Shown here in pieces: positions 1 to 12,200 of a stretch of DNA of 43,227 nt. Made by a program: the position numbers and the translations under genes. A model generated the notes under the pieces. That model ran no database searches, had not been told where the DNA came from, and was given only the letters and a program-made list of their open reading frames with translations. The DNA comes from Mansonella perstans (Eukaryota > Nematoda > Chromadorea > Rhabditida > Onchocercidae). The stretch lies in contig JBAMDO010000314.1 of the NCBI GenBank assembly GCA_037074765.1, positions 1-43,227 of the forward strand. Reading direction: 5' to 3'. Position 1 is the first letter of the stretch. Each line of letters opens with the position of its first letter.

Positions 1-1184
1 TTCATATAAAGCTATCAAATTCTTGAAAATTAATGCAGTAGCGATGCAGACTGCACTTTATTTCATTTGGAAAACCAATAAATCGATATTTAATAAATTC
101 GTCATTGAATCTTCAATAGCGTCAAATTTTTGAAAGATGTACTGTGTAATGTAACTAATTACAACTTTATACGGTCAAAACAAATTTTTGATGAACTGGA
201 ACAAACTAAATTAGGATTTATGTAAGTAAAAGTGGAAAAAAGGATAAAATAAATCAAATTAAATAAATGAATGTTTATTTAGAAAAAAATGTAGCAAACA
301 AATTTAAATTTCAACAAATTAATTGCAATAATTAATTACATTTCAAATGTGCAACCGATAAATCTTTGCTAAAATTCACTCATTATTTAAAATGGATAAA
401 TTTAAACATAGCCAAACGATTTTTTTCTTATCGATCATCTTATTAAGAAAATAAATTTTGAGAAAAAAGTATTTTAATTCTTCAAATAATTTAATACTTC
501 ACTCATCCTCTTTTCGTTTTTTCCTTTTTTTGGCTTGATCTTCTTTTACCGAAAGCATTAAATTATTTTGTATTTGAATTGAATTTTTTTGTTTTTTTTC
601 GATAAATTTTATATCAGATAACTTGATCATGTGCTATTTAATTTAGTATCAATGCAATTTTGAAGCAAAGAAATTTGAAAATTTTTTCTACTTGACATAT
701 GCATTGTTTTGAATAGTTGAAAATTTGACGCTTACTTTAATGAAGACAAAAAAATTAGGGTTGTAAAATGTGTTGTCAAGGAAGAAAAATTAATTTATAA
801 GGAAAATTTAAGTAACGATTTTATAACTTTTGATTATTAATTTTCGAGATAGGATATGAACACTATTGCATTAGTTTTTTAAAAAAATTTAATAATTTCG
901 TTGAGAATTTAATGAAAAATTCACTGAGAAATTTATCGCTTTTTGATTCATCGATTTCTGATGTAAGAGAGATATTGGAAAATCGCATGTTATAAAATTC
1001 CGATTATTTTTATTTTTTTATGCGAGGTAGGGAAAATACCTTTTAGAAGCTTCAAGAAATAATTAGTTCAATTATAAATGTTGAATAAAAAATGTTTAAA
1101 TTATAAATGAAATATAATTTATTAATGACTGCAGCTAAAATTTTCCAGTACCTTATATATAAATTCATTTGTTTGCCGTTTCAG
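1..1184. other. AT-rich sequence, no gene seen
   Basis: Very AT-rich with T and A runs. I see no convincing exon. The gene that begins at 1185 enters in codon phase 1, so at least one upstream exon must exist, either hidden here or beyond the window edge. Confidence 0.5.
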
Positions 1185-4100
1185 ATATCACAATTAGTAA
1201 ATTTGGCATCAGTGATCTTTGGTGGAATGAAAAAAATAATATGAAATCGAGGAAATTGCCAAGCGTACAAACAACAAATGAACGGTTTGTTCTTTATCAA
1301 GTCAAAAAATAATAATTTCAATTAAATTACCCTAATGAAAATATTTTTTCGTCCTTCACGGTGAAATTCAAATTCTAAATGCAAAATCGAATTGAAAAAT
1401 GATAATCGAATTGAAATCGAAATTTATTTCATATTACCCATCTACAATTGTCCCAAAATTTGTTAGGTAAAAAAAGGACGTCGTAAAACTAAGAATTTTA
1501 ATACCATATTTCTCGCTCCAATTTTTTTTGCTATCCTAATATTAATCTTAATTTTGAGTTGAAATTTTAAAAATTCAAATTTTATGTTTTTGATTGTATT
1601 TTAGATCTTCTACAACAGTTCAAAGTACGATAAATATGAATTCATCACCATTTTCATCCAATTCATCAACTGGTTCGGAACAGCATTTGCAAAATGCTTC
1701 AACGCGAAGCTATTCGCAACAACAATCTGCAACAACAGGAGATTCCGGAATTGCTGTTACAGACAATTTACCGATATGTTATTCGGAATGGCGAAGTCGT
1801 ATTCTGGCGAATTTATCCAACAAACATGTGAATAATAATGTTAGTAGATGCAATTAACAACTTAATAACTAATTAATAGAATAATCTTTCAGATGGATAG
1901 TTGATCGCATTCTTGAATAATTAATGGTTTATTTGGTAAAATATTGGAAATATACAGAAATAAACAAATACTAAATATATGCATTTTATCTAATGCAAAA
2001 ACGACAAATTTTAGTTCAAACATAATTTAAACAAATCATTGCTTTAAGAAAGATTGCAAAAAAAGCCAAACTAGCCAAGTTTATTTTTTGCCGTACAACA
2101 ATAAAAATTAACTTTGAATTTCGATCTGAAAAAATTCTTTTTCTATTGTTATTTTTCTTTTTCGTTACAGTGGCAAAAAAGACATGATAATTTATAATTT
2201 AATAAGTTCAAAAGTATTAATTTACTAATTAATCGCAATTTAGGTTGACTTAAACAGATCTTCATCACTGCGAACAGATGAAGTAGCAACAGCTGGCAAA
2301 AATCAACTTTCCGACGTTCGTTCAATCACGGAAATTTATCAGTCCGCAGAGACGGCACTCGGTGAGGGTGACGAATCGTCACAGTCAACACTTGAAGGTC
2401 TTTTTTTAAATACAATCATTACCAAAAAATTGTAAAAAAATAAAACAAATAATGCATCGCACTGCGTCGAATAATTTGATTTCAAGAAAAAGCGAAAATT
2501 TGAATTTCAAAAAAAAAAATTCCTTATTTATCTTAAAAAAAATTTCACAGGATTGTTAAAAATAAATTCGAATTTTTGCAAAAAAAAAATATGCGAGAGC
2601 AATTACAATTATGAATTTGTTGCATTAGTTCAAGAAAAGAAAAATGAAATTTTTCTTGAATTAAATTTTTCAGCGGATTAGAATTCGAATTCAAAAGGGC
2701 ATTTAATTTTTGTAACATTTTAGGAGTATCATACATGTCCAATTATCATGATTCGAATCCTGTAATTGAACGACTAATTCGATGTGTTGGTAAAATACGC
2801 GGCATTGGCACTCGTAAACTTACAGAACAAGAATTTGGTGCATTTTTTTTTTTTTTTTTCATTCAAGCCGCATTTTCAAATTTTAATTTTTAATCGAAAA
2901 ACTTCAAATCAATTAAAGAAGGTAAGTTAAATCATTAAATTCATATCACGAATTCATTGGTAAAAAAGAGAAAAAATAGAATCAGTGGGATTTTTTTTCC
3001 TATTCATTTGCAATCAGTAATTAGTATTTTAATTAGTATATTATTATTTTATTACAAACTAATACTTTTCCCAATGATTAGCAATAGAGATAAGAAATTT
3101 TTTCCATATTCAAAAAATTTCAGGTCGATGGCGTCGTTTAGTGGCAAATAATGCGAAATTTCGTGAAGCGCTTATAAAAGCACGTGACAGTAAACAAATT
3201 CAAGAAATATGTTTAGGACCGGATTACAAGAAAGTATTTACTAAGGAAAAGTGGAATGCTATAATTCGCTGTATCACTGAACAACTGCAACAACAATGTA
3301 ATATGTCAACAACACATTTTGCTAAACGTAATGATTCACAACGACAAGTTAGTAAATTAATTTACTCATTAACAAATTTGTTAATTAATTTTTTTCGTTT
3401 CTTTTTTTTTCACTTTTTTTTTACTTTTTAAATTTTCGACTTTCCCCTAACTGCAAAAGTAAAAAATAAACAAATAAACAAAATCGGCAGTTATTTGCTG
3501 AGATATCGAAAATTTTTTAAATAATATATTTCAAAGAAATTTTTTTTTAATGGAATATATTTTTGAGACTATCATTTAAAATATTGTATGAACACAATGA
3601 AAAAAATAAATTCGCTGATAACTGATATAATAAATGGTATTTAATGATAGTAACAACGAACTTGTAAATAACACTTTACGATAGTAACAATTGATTGAGA
3701 GGATATTTCATGATAGTAGCTGTAATTGATATTAAAATTAGGTGATAAATGATATTTTATGATATTAACGATGAACTTTATGATATTGATCGTCGTATCG
3801 TTGTTGTGGCTTGGCTTTGCGAACGAAGATTTGCGAGATTTCATCAACATCTGTCGCAGATTGGCTTGTGATTTAGAAGGCCAATGTGAGATGCGCGAAT
3901 TCGCTTGCATATAGTGCAGCGGAAAGTCTGCATGAGCGGTATAGGCGATGTACGGGTCTTTCTACGATGTCTTAAGTGATCTACTGGTGGTATTTAGTAT
4001 GGCTGAGGTTTGTGTACTGTTGTGGGAAGTCATTATATCTCTTTAGAATCATCTCTCATGCGGAAATTCAAATCGTTCATTAATTCATTATATGGGAAAA

Positions 4101-6621
4101 TCTTAGGAAGGTGGTGATTCTTCTTTCTGGAAAGGGTTCTGTCCAGCGCAATTGCGTCTTCAGTAACACGGCTGGTGACAGCTGCCTGTTGAAGCATTGT
4201 CACATTTATTACATGATCAGGGATAGTGAGGACTGAGCGAGGTAGTGCTAATGGAACCGTTCGAAGAGATGTGATAGATGACCCACGATTCAGACCATAT
4301 AAAAGAGTAGGACTTATCTCCGTTCTTCTTGCAAAGGATGATGATTGCATCACGAAAACCTGATAGTAATTCAGATTATTGCTCCCAACAATGTACAACA
4401 TCTTAAATTTGGCACTGAATGTTTGGCCTCCATGCTTCCAGACTTGAGATGGAATCCATCAACGTGTCGTGCTTTCTCTTTTTTCACATGCCTTTTTCAC
4501 CTCCTTTGTGATCTTAAGAATCCCCTTTATTGTAGGATTGTATCCACCTCTGTTTCTATTGTTTGTTGAGCAATTTGCTGAATTGCTAAGCCCTTGACTA
4601 CACGACTGGCGCCGAAGAGATCTTGGAAAAATCCAGAATCGATTCAAGATGAAGATTCAAGATGAAAAAATCCAGCGATTCATTTGTCTTTTTGAGGAAA
4701 ATGATCATAATCGCTAAGTAGAGAGCTCTGAGGTTGACGTGCTGGTCGAAACACTGTTTTCATAGAATTCTCTGTACTTACCTAAATCAGCGCATAATTT
4801 AGTCTTTTTTGCTGGATTAAGCTACCATTTATTCTGTAGGTCACATTTCTGTTAAAGTTTGTTGCATGCAAGACGAAAAGCTGCCTTGCTAATAGCGAGT
4901 TGACTGGGTAAGGTGTGTTTGATGAGCAGTTCTTTTCTTTGCTCGCAGATCCTGGATTTCCTGATTGTTTTCGTCAAACAAGTCTCTGTTTTTCTTTGTG
5001 AGAAATCCAAGGAATTCTTCAGAAATGATTGCAAGATACTATTTTTAATATGTTGCCAGAATGCTTCGAGGGAGGGTTCAATGGTATGATCATTGTTTTG
5101 AAGATCCCCTTGGAAACCATCTTTCTTTGTAGTTATGCGAGTTTGTTAACTTCAATACTCTTCCGTGAAAGGCCGATCTCTTAGGTTGAGCTTGCGGAAA
5201 TTAATTTTGCAACTTACAAAACGTTGATCTTTTGACTTTCACCACTGGCATTGACGAACATCACGAATGTCTCTTTGGCTCATTAAGATGTAGTTGATGA
5301 GATGCCGATTTTTGGAACAAGGATGCATCAGATTGTCTTCAAGCTTTGTTTCTACCAAAAGATTATGTTCGTGATGGTGAGATGTTGTTCTTCACAAAAT
5401 TCTAGGAGATGTCATTGTAGTTTCGAACACCGTTCTTGCTGTACTGATAAATGATATTTTATAATATTAAAGCGAGCTGATGAATGATATTTTATTTTAT
5501 CAGTTAACTGTTGCTATCATTAAGTATCATTCCTTAGTTCATTCTTAGTACCATAAAATATCATTTGTGATAACATATTGATATAGATTTTTTAACCATG
5601 TTAATTGATTAAAAGCAAAAATTAAGTTAAGCTGAATATTAATAAGGACAAAAAATGCACTAAATGTTACTATTCATTAACTGATTTTCTCTAGCATAGA
5701 ATTGGAAGAAACCGTTATGAAATTTGTTTTAAATATTTTTAAATAAATTTTCATTTATTTTATATGACCCTTTTTTCTGTTTTTAAATAAAAAACAAATT
5801 GTTACAGCATGAAAAACATTTATTTTTTTCAGCAAATATTGTTAACATAATATCAACAATGTTTAAAAAATAATAGTTTTTGGCATTACAATTTAGTTAA
5901 ACAAAAAAACAAATTCGCTAACATCATGAAAATTCACGGAATCAAAATAATAACACAAATACACGAATACTGGAAAATAATATGAAATTGTCGTCCAAAT
6001 AACATTTTTAGCCATTAATTCCTAATATTCGGAACTGTTATATCCAATAATTACTTTATCATTAGCTTCGCATTTTCTTTTTCTTCATTAATTTTTTTTT
6101 CATGCAGTTGACTCAGTTAATTTTTTTTTAATTTTTTTTGCATTAAATTACTTGAAAATGATGATTTAAATTTCGAAATCTTAATAATTTGCTATGGCAC
6201 AGATAATTAATTTACATTGAGAATAAGCTGAAACGCTAGTTTTAGATCTAATTTTTATTTACACAAAATTAATTGAAATAATCACAAAGTATTTCTGATT
6301 AAATGGATGAAAATATGTCATTAAATATTAAAAATAAATCGAAATCAAGCTTTACTAGATCAACAAAAAATTTCGAACGCAAATTAGACTTGCAGTATTA
6401 AATAAGTATTTTTATTTTTTTATGCTTGTAAAAAATTTTCCACTTTGAAGATTATTATTTCGTATTTTTTCAAAATCTTTTTTTGAAAATTTTATGATTC
6501 TGTGCTTATTTCTTTTTCTTACCAGAAGAAAAGTAATAATTGTTTGTTCTAATCATTTCAGGATTTGGTCGCTTCATCTTTAAGTGTATACATTGGTGAT
6601 GTTGCTGCCACTGATTGGTAG
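1185..6621 (+). CDS. Unrecognised multi-exon gene, 3' part
   Basis: I do not recognise this protein. Six exons join in consistent phase: 1185-1284, 1605-1839, 2244-2397, 2724-2837, 3124-3347 and 6562-6621. Each has AG before and GT after, and the last ends in TAG. The readable product is about 295 residues and lacks its N-terminus. The first half is rich in Ser, Thr, Asn and Gln and is probably disordered. The second half looks folded: it contains KIRGIGTRKL, then GRWRRLVANNAKFREAL, then an EICLGPDYKKVF stretch, and the protein ends GDVAATDW. No signal peptide, membrane segment or catalytic motif is visible in this part. The 3.2-kb last intron contains an antisense retrotransposon relic. The join to the terminal exon rests on phase and the AG|GAT acceptor only, so it is less sure than the other exons. 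Confidence 0.6.
3628..3790 (+). repeat. Left copies of ATGATA-type repeat units
   Basis: Four to five degenerate units around the motif GATATTTTATGATAT or ATGATAGTAACAAC occur in a row. Related units in inverted orientation lie at 5447-5575, on the other side of the retrotransposon relic. The pair therefore resembles long terminal inverted repeats of a composite element inside the host intron. I could not define a clean target-site duplication. Confidence 0.5.
3791..5446 (-). mobile_element. Decayed non-LTR retrotransposon (endonuclease-RT type)
   Basis: Read on the minus strand, with several frame changes and stops, this stretch matches the order of a non-LTR endonuclease-reverse transcriptase protein. 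About 5440-5200 resembles the endonuclease C-terminus, with an EEQHLTITNIIF-like segment and then HPCSKNRHLINYI and QRDIRDV. About 5030-4850 resembles the linker (SRICEQRKELLIK). About 4450-4340 resembles the start of the RT domain (FRDAIIILCKKNGDKS). About 4220-4080 resembles the region after RT (VTMLQQAAVTS, QLRW, HLPKIFPYNEL). About 3940-3850 encodes a closing finger, FRCTICKRIRASHIGLLNH. The catalytic RT core is missing between 4340 and 4220. Base composition is less AT-rich than the flanks. It lies antisense in the last intron of the preceding gene. The clade (RTE, CR1 or other) is not assigned, and the copy is dead. Confidence 0.75.
5447..5575 (-). repeat. Right inverted copies of the ATGATA-type repeat
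   Basis: On the minus strand this reads as AATGATATTTTATGGTACT-like and AATGATACTTAATGATAGC-like units, related to the + strand units at 3628-3790. With those units it brackets the retrotransposon relic. Confidence 0.5.
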
Positions 6622-8645
6622 TAACTACTATATCATATCATATTTGCTCTCTTTTCTCCGTCTGATTTTATTTTCACTTATTAATACAGTATTGATTGTT
6701 CTGTCCTGTTCCTATCTTACTATCCAGTATTCTGTAAATTTGATCCGTATCACTTGTCATTTCAAATTATCAACTTCATCATATTTGATAATTTCCCACA
6801 TTTTTCGTTGTTTTTTCGATTTAAATATGTACAAATGTTGAAAGTTTCAAAAAAAATTTTCAAAAATTTATTTTAGTAGGACTTCCTTCGATGAGTGTGT
6901 TTTTTAAGCAATAACTTATAATTTGTTTCAAAGATTTTTGGAATTATTAGTAGGAATTGAAATAGTTAAATTTAATTGAATTATTGTTTTTTTTGTGAAA
7001 ACTTTATCATTGCCGAAATGTTGTCTTACCAGTTAACAAACATTAGTATCAGAAGGCCAGAAGTACATTTTTTAATTGCCCAATTTTTGATGCTTTATTT
7101 ACTTATGCTAGCAAATGATATCTTATCACCAACTTATTATTCCTACTTGAAGACTAAAGATAAATTGTATCAGTAAGCTAGTTTTTTTTTGCTTTTTATT
7201 TAAGAAAACATTTGGTTAACTAATATGATAGTTGTAGTTCCTGTGAAAGTATATCGTGCGACATGCAACAGAAGGCCTATATCCAATTGATTTAGGCTTA
7301 ATTAACTTAGTATTGAAATAAATTGAAATAATTTCCACCAGCTTTACGGCTTTCTTTTCAGTTCTCCATATTAGTTAGTTAACAGAAAAATCGTATTAAT
7401 TTTTTTTTGTACTTATAATTATTTTTTACTTCTGTAATGAAAAAATACAAAAATCATCTTTTAAGTGAGATATTCACATTAATTAAATTTTTATGAAAAT
7501 GGAATTTTACTATAAAATAAACTACAAGTAAACGTTTCAATCTATCTCACTATTAACACATAGCTTCGTTGTAAATTGTTATCGTATTTCATGTACATAC
7601 TTCATTAATTGATTGATCTTCATCACCGTTCTAGTGACAATATTTTGCGAAGGACTCGTTAAAACAGCAAAACTAAGTTTTGAATTTTACTACTTCAATC
7701 GCTTATTTTCATTGGCTTATCTTATTCATAACAAATTATCTCTGTGCTTTCTTTGCAAAATTTATTACTAAATACTTTTATTTGACAATAACATTTAAAC
7801 TTCTTCATTTTCAATTTCTGGGACAAATTAGCTAATTACAATTAAGAGCTGCTACAGTTTCAAGTAAAATAGCTAAGGACAGAAGCAAATTATACCAAAA
7901 GTTATTTTATACTCGTTTGATTAGATAAATTGCATAATTTATCAACTTTTCTTTAACATCAGTTCAGTATCGTAGCTCGGGTACTCGCGGAAAACAAGAT
8001 GTTGACATTGTAGGAGAAAACTTTTGCAGCTTTTCAAGGCAAAAAATTTTGTTAAATATTAGAAATTTTATATAAAAAAGTTTTTTATAGAACTTTTTTA
8101 CTCGTTTATCGATTTGTGTCCAGAAACAAGTGTATAAAATAAATAAACAATAAGCCTAGAATAATATTTTATCACTCATTTTTCTCCTAAAATTTCATCA
8201 TCATTTTCGAAGGTTTAAATGAAACTAAAAAAAAAAACCTTCATTTTCTAAAAAGACCACCAAAATAGGGCTTTAAATTTAGGAGTTTTAAGGAGCGAAA
8301 AAGCGAAACAAACTCTCTTTTCATGCTTTATTTTTCAAAAATTTGAGTGCTTCCAATTAATAGGTTTGTGCAGTTAAATGCATTTTATTAATTGATAATT
8401 GAATTTGAAAATATTCAAATAACCGAACTCTTTTGTTAGTTTATATGTATTTGTGCTATTTCGATATTTGTATAACATTTCATTTATTCATTCATTTGTA
8501 TGTTTCTTTTGCATAGTTATACATAAATATGTGAAGTGTAATTGTTAATAAAACTTTTTAATTTGGCGAAATTTGGTCCAGATTGTTGTAAAATTTTGGG
8601 AAAATATAAAATGGATATAAATATACATGTGTATTCAACTGGTTT
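6622..8645. other. Intergenic, no gene seen
   Basis: AT-rich sequence with short open stretches that lack supporting splice signals or recognisable protein content. I see no tRNA, no coding exon and no clear repeat array here. Confidence 0.5.
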
Positions 8646-9155
8646 AAAGGAATCAAAACAAAATGATAAAAATGATCTAATAAATAAAAAATAAATTAAA
8701 CATTTCTCAATCAGAAATTCATTCTTGCATAAATCTTAATTCAATTTAAAGGAATTGGAAGGACTTAGATTAAACATTTTCCAAACAGAACTGACGACTC
8801 ATTGTTTATCATTATTTGATTAATTTTTATTTTCCATATATATTAATTCGATTAAAAGGAACTAAATGAAATTAGATGGAAATAATTTAATAAATTGAAC
8901 AATTCTCAATCAGAAATCCATTTATTCCTAATTTGTCACTATTTGATTGATCTTTATTTTTGCATAAATCTTAATTTAATTTAAAGAAATTGAGCTAAAT
9001 ATATTCCAGTCAAAACTGATCAATTTAATATTCATCATCATTTGTTCAACTTCTGTTTTTTAAATATATTAATTCAATTGAGTGTAAATGATTTAATAAG
9101 TCAAGATCAGAATTCATAAATTATTTATTACTATTTCGTCAATTTCTATTCAGCT
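8646..9155. repeat. Degenerate ~105-125-bp tandem repeat, about 4.5 copies
   Basis: Units begin near 8646, 8748, 8854, 8982 and 9079. Each starts with a form of AAAGGAATT and ends with a form of AATCTTAATTCAATTT or TATATTAATTCAATT. The middle carries versions of TCTCAATCAGAAATTCATT, with a [22 protein letters not shown] part in units 2-4. Copies are strongly diverged, so the array is old. Confidence 0.65.
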
Positions 9156-9565
9156 TGGTTGCAAAAAAAAATTAGAATTGATCGTGATAATAAATTGGCT
9201 TTTTCTCATTTTGTATTTCAATTTGAATAAATCAACTTTTTTCTGGAAAAAGATGGTACAATGATCATCAATTAATCGTTTGTCTTCTATGATAGATGGT
9301 TGACGCATTCCGCAAAAAAAATAGAAATTTCATTTGGTCTTTTCAAAATCTTTTTTTTTATCTAATTCATTTATTTTTTTTTCTTTTTTTGGTAAATTCC
9401 GCGTGTTCTCCATTTTATTTGATTGAGAATTTTTTTGCAGCTGAATGTTTGAATGACAGCGTCAGATGGTGGGGCAGAGAAAAAAAACTTTTAAATAAAT
9501 TTACAAAATTAAAATTGCTAATTAATTCATTAATTTTCTACCCAATTGACAGCACTATTATGGTG

Positions 9566-9653
9566 GTATTAATATTAATATTATTATTAGCAATACTGAA
9601 AGTATTATTAATATTATTATTAGCAATACTAAAAGTATTATTAATAGCAAAAA
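9566..9653. repeat. ~36-bp tandem repeat, about 2.5 copies
   Basis: The unit AGTATTATTAATATTATTAT followed by TAGCAATACTAA is repeated almost exactly, then once more in part. It is a simple minisatellite in non-coding DNA. Confidence 0.7.
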
Positions 9654-10539
9654 TGTGACAAGTCTCATCTTTTTCAGTTTGATAATTTATTTCTCGATTC
9701 TTCATTGGTTTCTGATTTCGTAGTAATCTTTTTCTTGATAAAATCGCAAATTTTAATGACTGACAAAAAGTAATAACGATTGATTGCAATTAATATTAAG
9801 AAATAAATTTCAATAACTGATAGAAAAACAAATGAAAAATAAGCGGAATAGAGTTAAAGGATTCAAAAAAAGGAAAATCATAGCTGTTGTTAAATATGAT
9901 GAGAGTGATAGAATGGTCATTTTGAAAAGTTTGAAAATTTTTTCCGAAACAAGAATATATAATCAAATTTTTATTAAACAGCGCTTTACCCATTAATATT
10001 TTTCATGCTTAAATTCATCTGAATAGTTGCAATAGGTTTTTTTGGCACTTTTTTAAAAACATTTTCATGCGGTAACTGATATGTAATACTGAAAACAAAT
10101 TAATTAATCAGTTTTCCCGAAATATTTTTTTACATATTTTGATTCAAAACATTTTCATTTAATTGCGAAAAATTTTATTAGCTTTTTTTGCCGTCATATT
10201 CGAAATGGTATAACAGATAAATAAAAAATTTTTTTATTTCAATTTAAAGATATTTTTATTTAATTGTAAAATTTCTTCCCCAAGTAATTAACTTTTTGCG
10301 TAAGCAAACAATTTGATTTATTTTGTTTCTTTTCCATTTGCAAGTATTTTCTTTCTTCATTTTTCACCTGAACATAAATCAAATGAAATGGATGTCATAA
10401 TGTGTGTATGTGTAATTGTTTCATTTGAAATTCCATACATTTGCTAATTAATCATTTTACTCAGTTTTACGTGAAAGCTATTACAATTTTCCTAATCCTC
10501 TTTCAGCAATATTTACTTATATTCTTCCTTATCATAATA

Positions 10540-10780
10540 TGATTTATATCAAATGATCTGAAATATGAATTGAATGTGGATCATCATCTCTGAAATGTGT
10601 AATAATACTTGTTGCAAACTTGATGATACTAGCTATGATCTACGTCAAATATATGTTAGTATGATCTGAATTGGATCATCTAAATAATTCAATGTATAAT
10701 AACAAATTTGATGACAGGAATAATCTGCGTTAGTTATGTGTCAGCCTGATTTGAACTAATTAATGAACTTACATGATCTA
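10540..10780. repeat. Degenerate ~90-bp tandem repeat, 2-3 copies
   Basis: Copies start near 10540, 10636 and 10722, with ATGATTTATATCAAAT, ATGATCTACGTCAAAT and ATAATCTGCGTTAGTT. Each of the first two contains GATCTGAA, TGGATCATC and TTGATGA blocks. No coding content is seen. Confidence 0.5.
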
Positions 10781-10913
10781 TAATCAAAGTTATCGGATAC
10801 ATAATTCAGCAATTCAAGTGTCAATAATCATTCATTTTGAAAAATTCATATTTAAAAGTTTTGTCTAAAATTCATAAAAATGAAATGCATTAAACAATTT
10901 GAAATGACAACAA

Positions 10914-11110
10914 ATGACATCTAGCAACAGCTACGATAGTAGCAGTAGCAGTAGCAGTAGTAGTTGCAATTGCAATAGCAGTAGGAGCAGCAGTAGTAGT
11001 TGTAGTGTGTGTTTGTGTATATGTAGGTTTGTATGTGTGTGTATGCATGCGTATATGTATTTATCTATACGTGATAGGTTGTTGACCCCATGTGTATATA
11101 TATATATTAT
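10914..11110. repeat. Impure (AGC/AGT)n then (TG)n and TA-rich microsatellite
   Basis: An imperfect AGCAGTAGCAGTAG tract runs from about 10917 to 11010. It passes into GTGTGTTTGTGTATATG and ends in TATATATATATA. It is open in one frame as a short Ser/Cys-rich run, but I regard that as chance. Confidence 0.7.
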
Positions 11111-12156
11111 AGGTTAACCCTTTTTTTTTCTCATAAGTATGATGTAACATAACACATAAATATATCAATAATTATATTGCATAATTAATACGCGGGAAAT
11201 TCGATTTATGATTTTTTTGATTTGATTTTTTACTTTTTTCGCTTTTTTTTCTTTATTTAAAAAAAAATATTTAAAAAATTTTAATCGTTATTTTTTAAAT
11301 ATGTAAAAACAATTAGAATAAAAGATTAAAAAAAAAAAAAAAAAATGTTTACTTTTTTTCTAACATTAAAATCATCCGTTGTTGATAAGGTTTCGACAAA
11401 TCTAAGTTCTATGCTTATCTTTCCACATTTTCACTCTCTCTCTTTCGCTATTTGCATTTTTCTTTTCTTTTTCAAACTTCTCGCTTATTTTGATAAAAAA
11501 AATGTTCGTCAAAAAGCTTGTTTTGTTTGCTATAAAGCTTATCTTGTTTGAATATTGTTACAAATTGATTAAGCATAAGTTATTTTAGAAAAAAATAAAA
11601 ATCATTATTAATTAATAAGTTATTTAGAAAAATAGAAATATTAATTATATTAGCTGTTAATAATCAAAAGGAGTTTTTCCTTTTTTTAAGTATTTCAAAT
11701 TTTTTGATAAAATTGCCAAATTTCAAAATTGTGTGCTTATGATTCTCTTTCAATCTTATGATTACATAGCATTATTGAACAAGAAAAAGAAGATAGATTA
11801 TTGGTATTTTAAAACATTAATTAGAAGCATTAATGTAGCATTATAGAGTATATGGAATATTAGTTAGGCTCAATGAAAAGATAAATATGAAATGGGATAT
11901 GTCATTGATCTAAGTAAGCGACATGTTAAATGCCGGATGCAACGATGATACGAGAGAGTTCTACGGATGCAGTATTGATCAGAAGAAGCCTGACAGAGTA
12001 ATAGATGGGAATAGGTAAATAGGAGAAATTTTGCCTGACAAAGACATTTAAGCTTATCAGACGCTATGACCTTGCCGTATACAATTACCAGAATGAATTA
12101 TTTTGACAGTTTTTATTTGGAAAAAGTATTGCATGTAATAATATTTTAATTTTCAG
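11111..12156. other. Upstream region of the acyltransferase gene
   Basis: AT-rich, with long T and A runs near 11110-11345. The last bases TTTTAATTTTCAG (to 12156) form a strong acceptor without a coding exon before it. This suits a spliced-leader trans-splice site for the gene starting at 12201. Confidence 0.45.
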
Positions 12157-12200
12157 TGTTTGTTGTAACAATTTGTTGCAAAAAGTTTTGCAAGGAAGGC

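Noticed and set aside
6584..7176. Hydrophobic open frames suggesting small membrane proteins
   Set aside because: Leu/Ile/Ser-rich translation of AT-rich DNA with no splice or start context. The first overlaps the terminal exon of the upstream gene.
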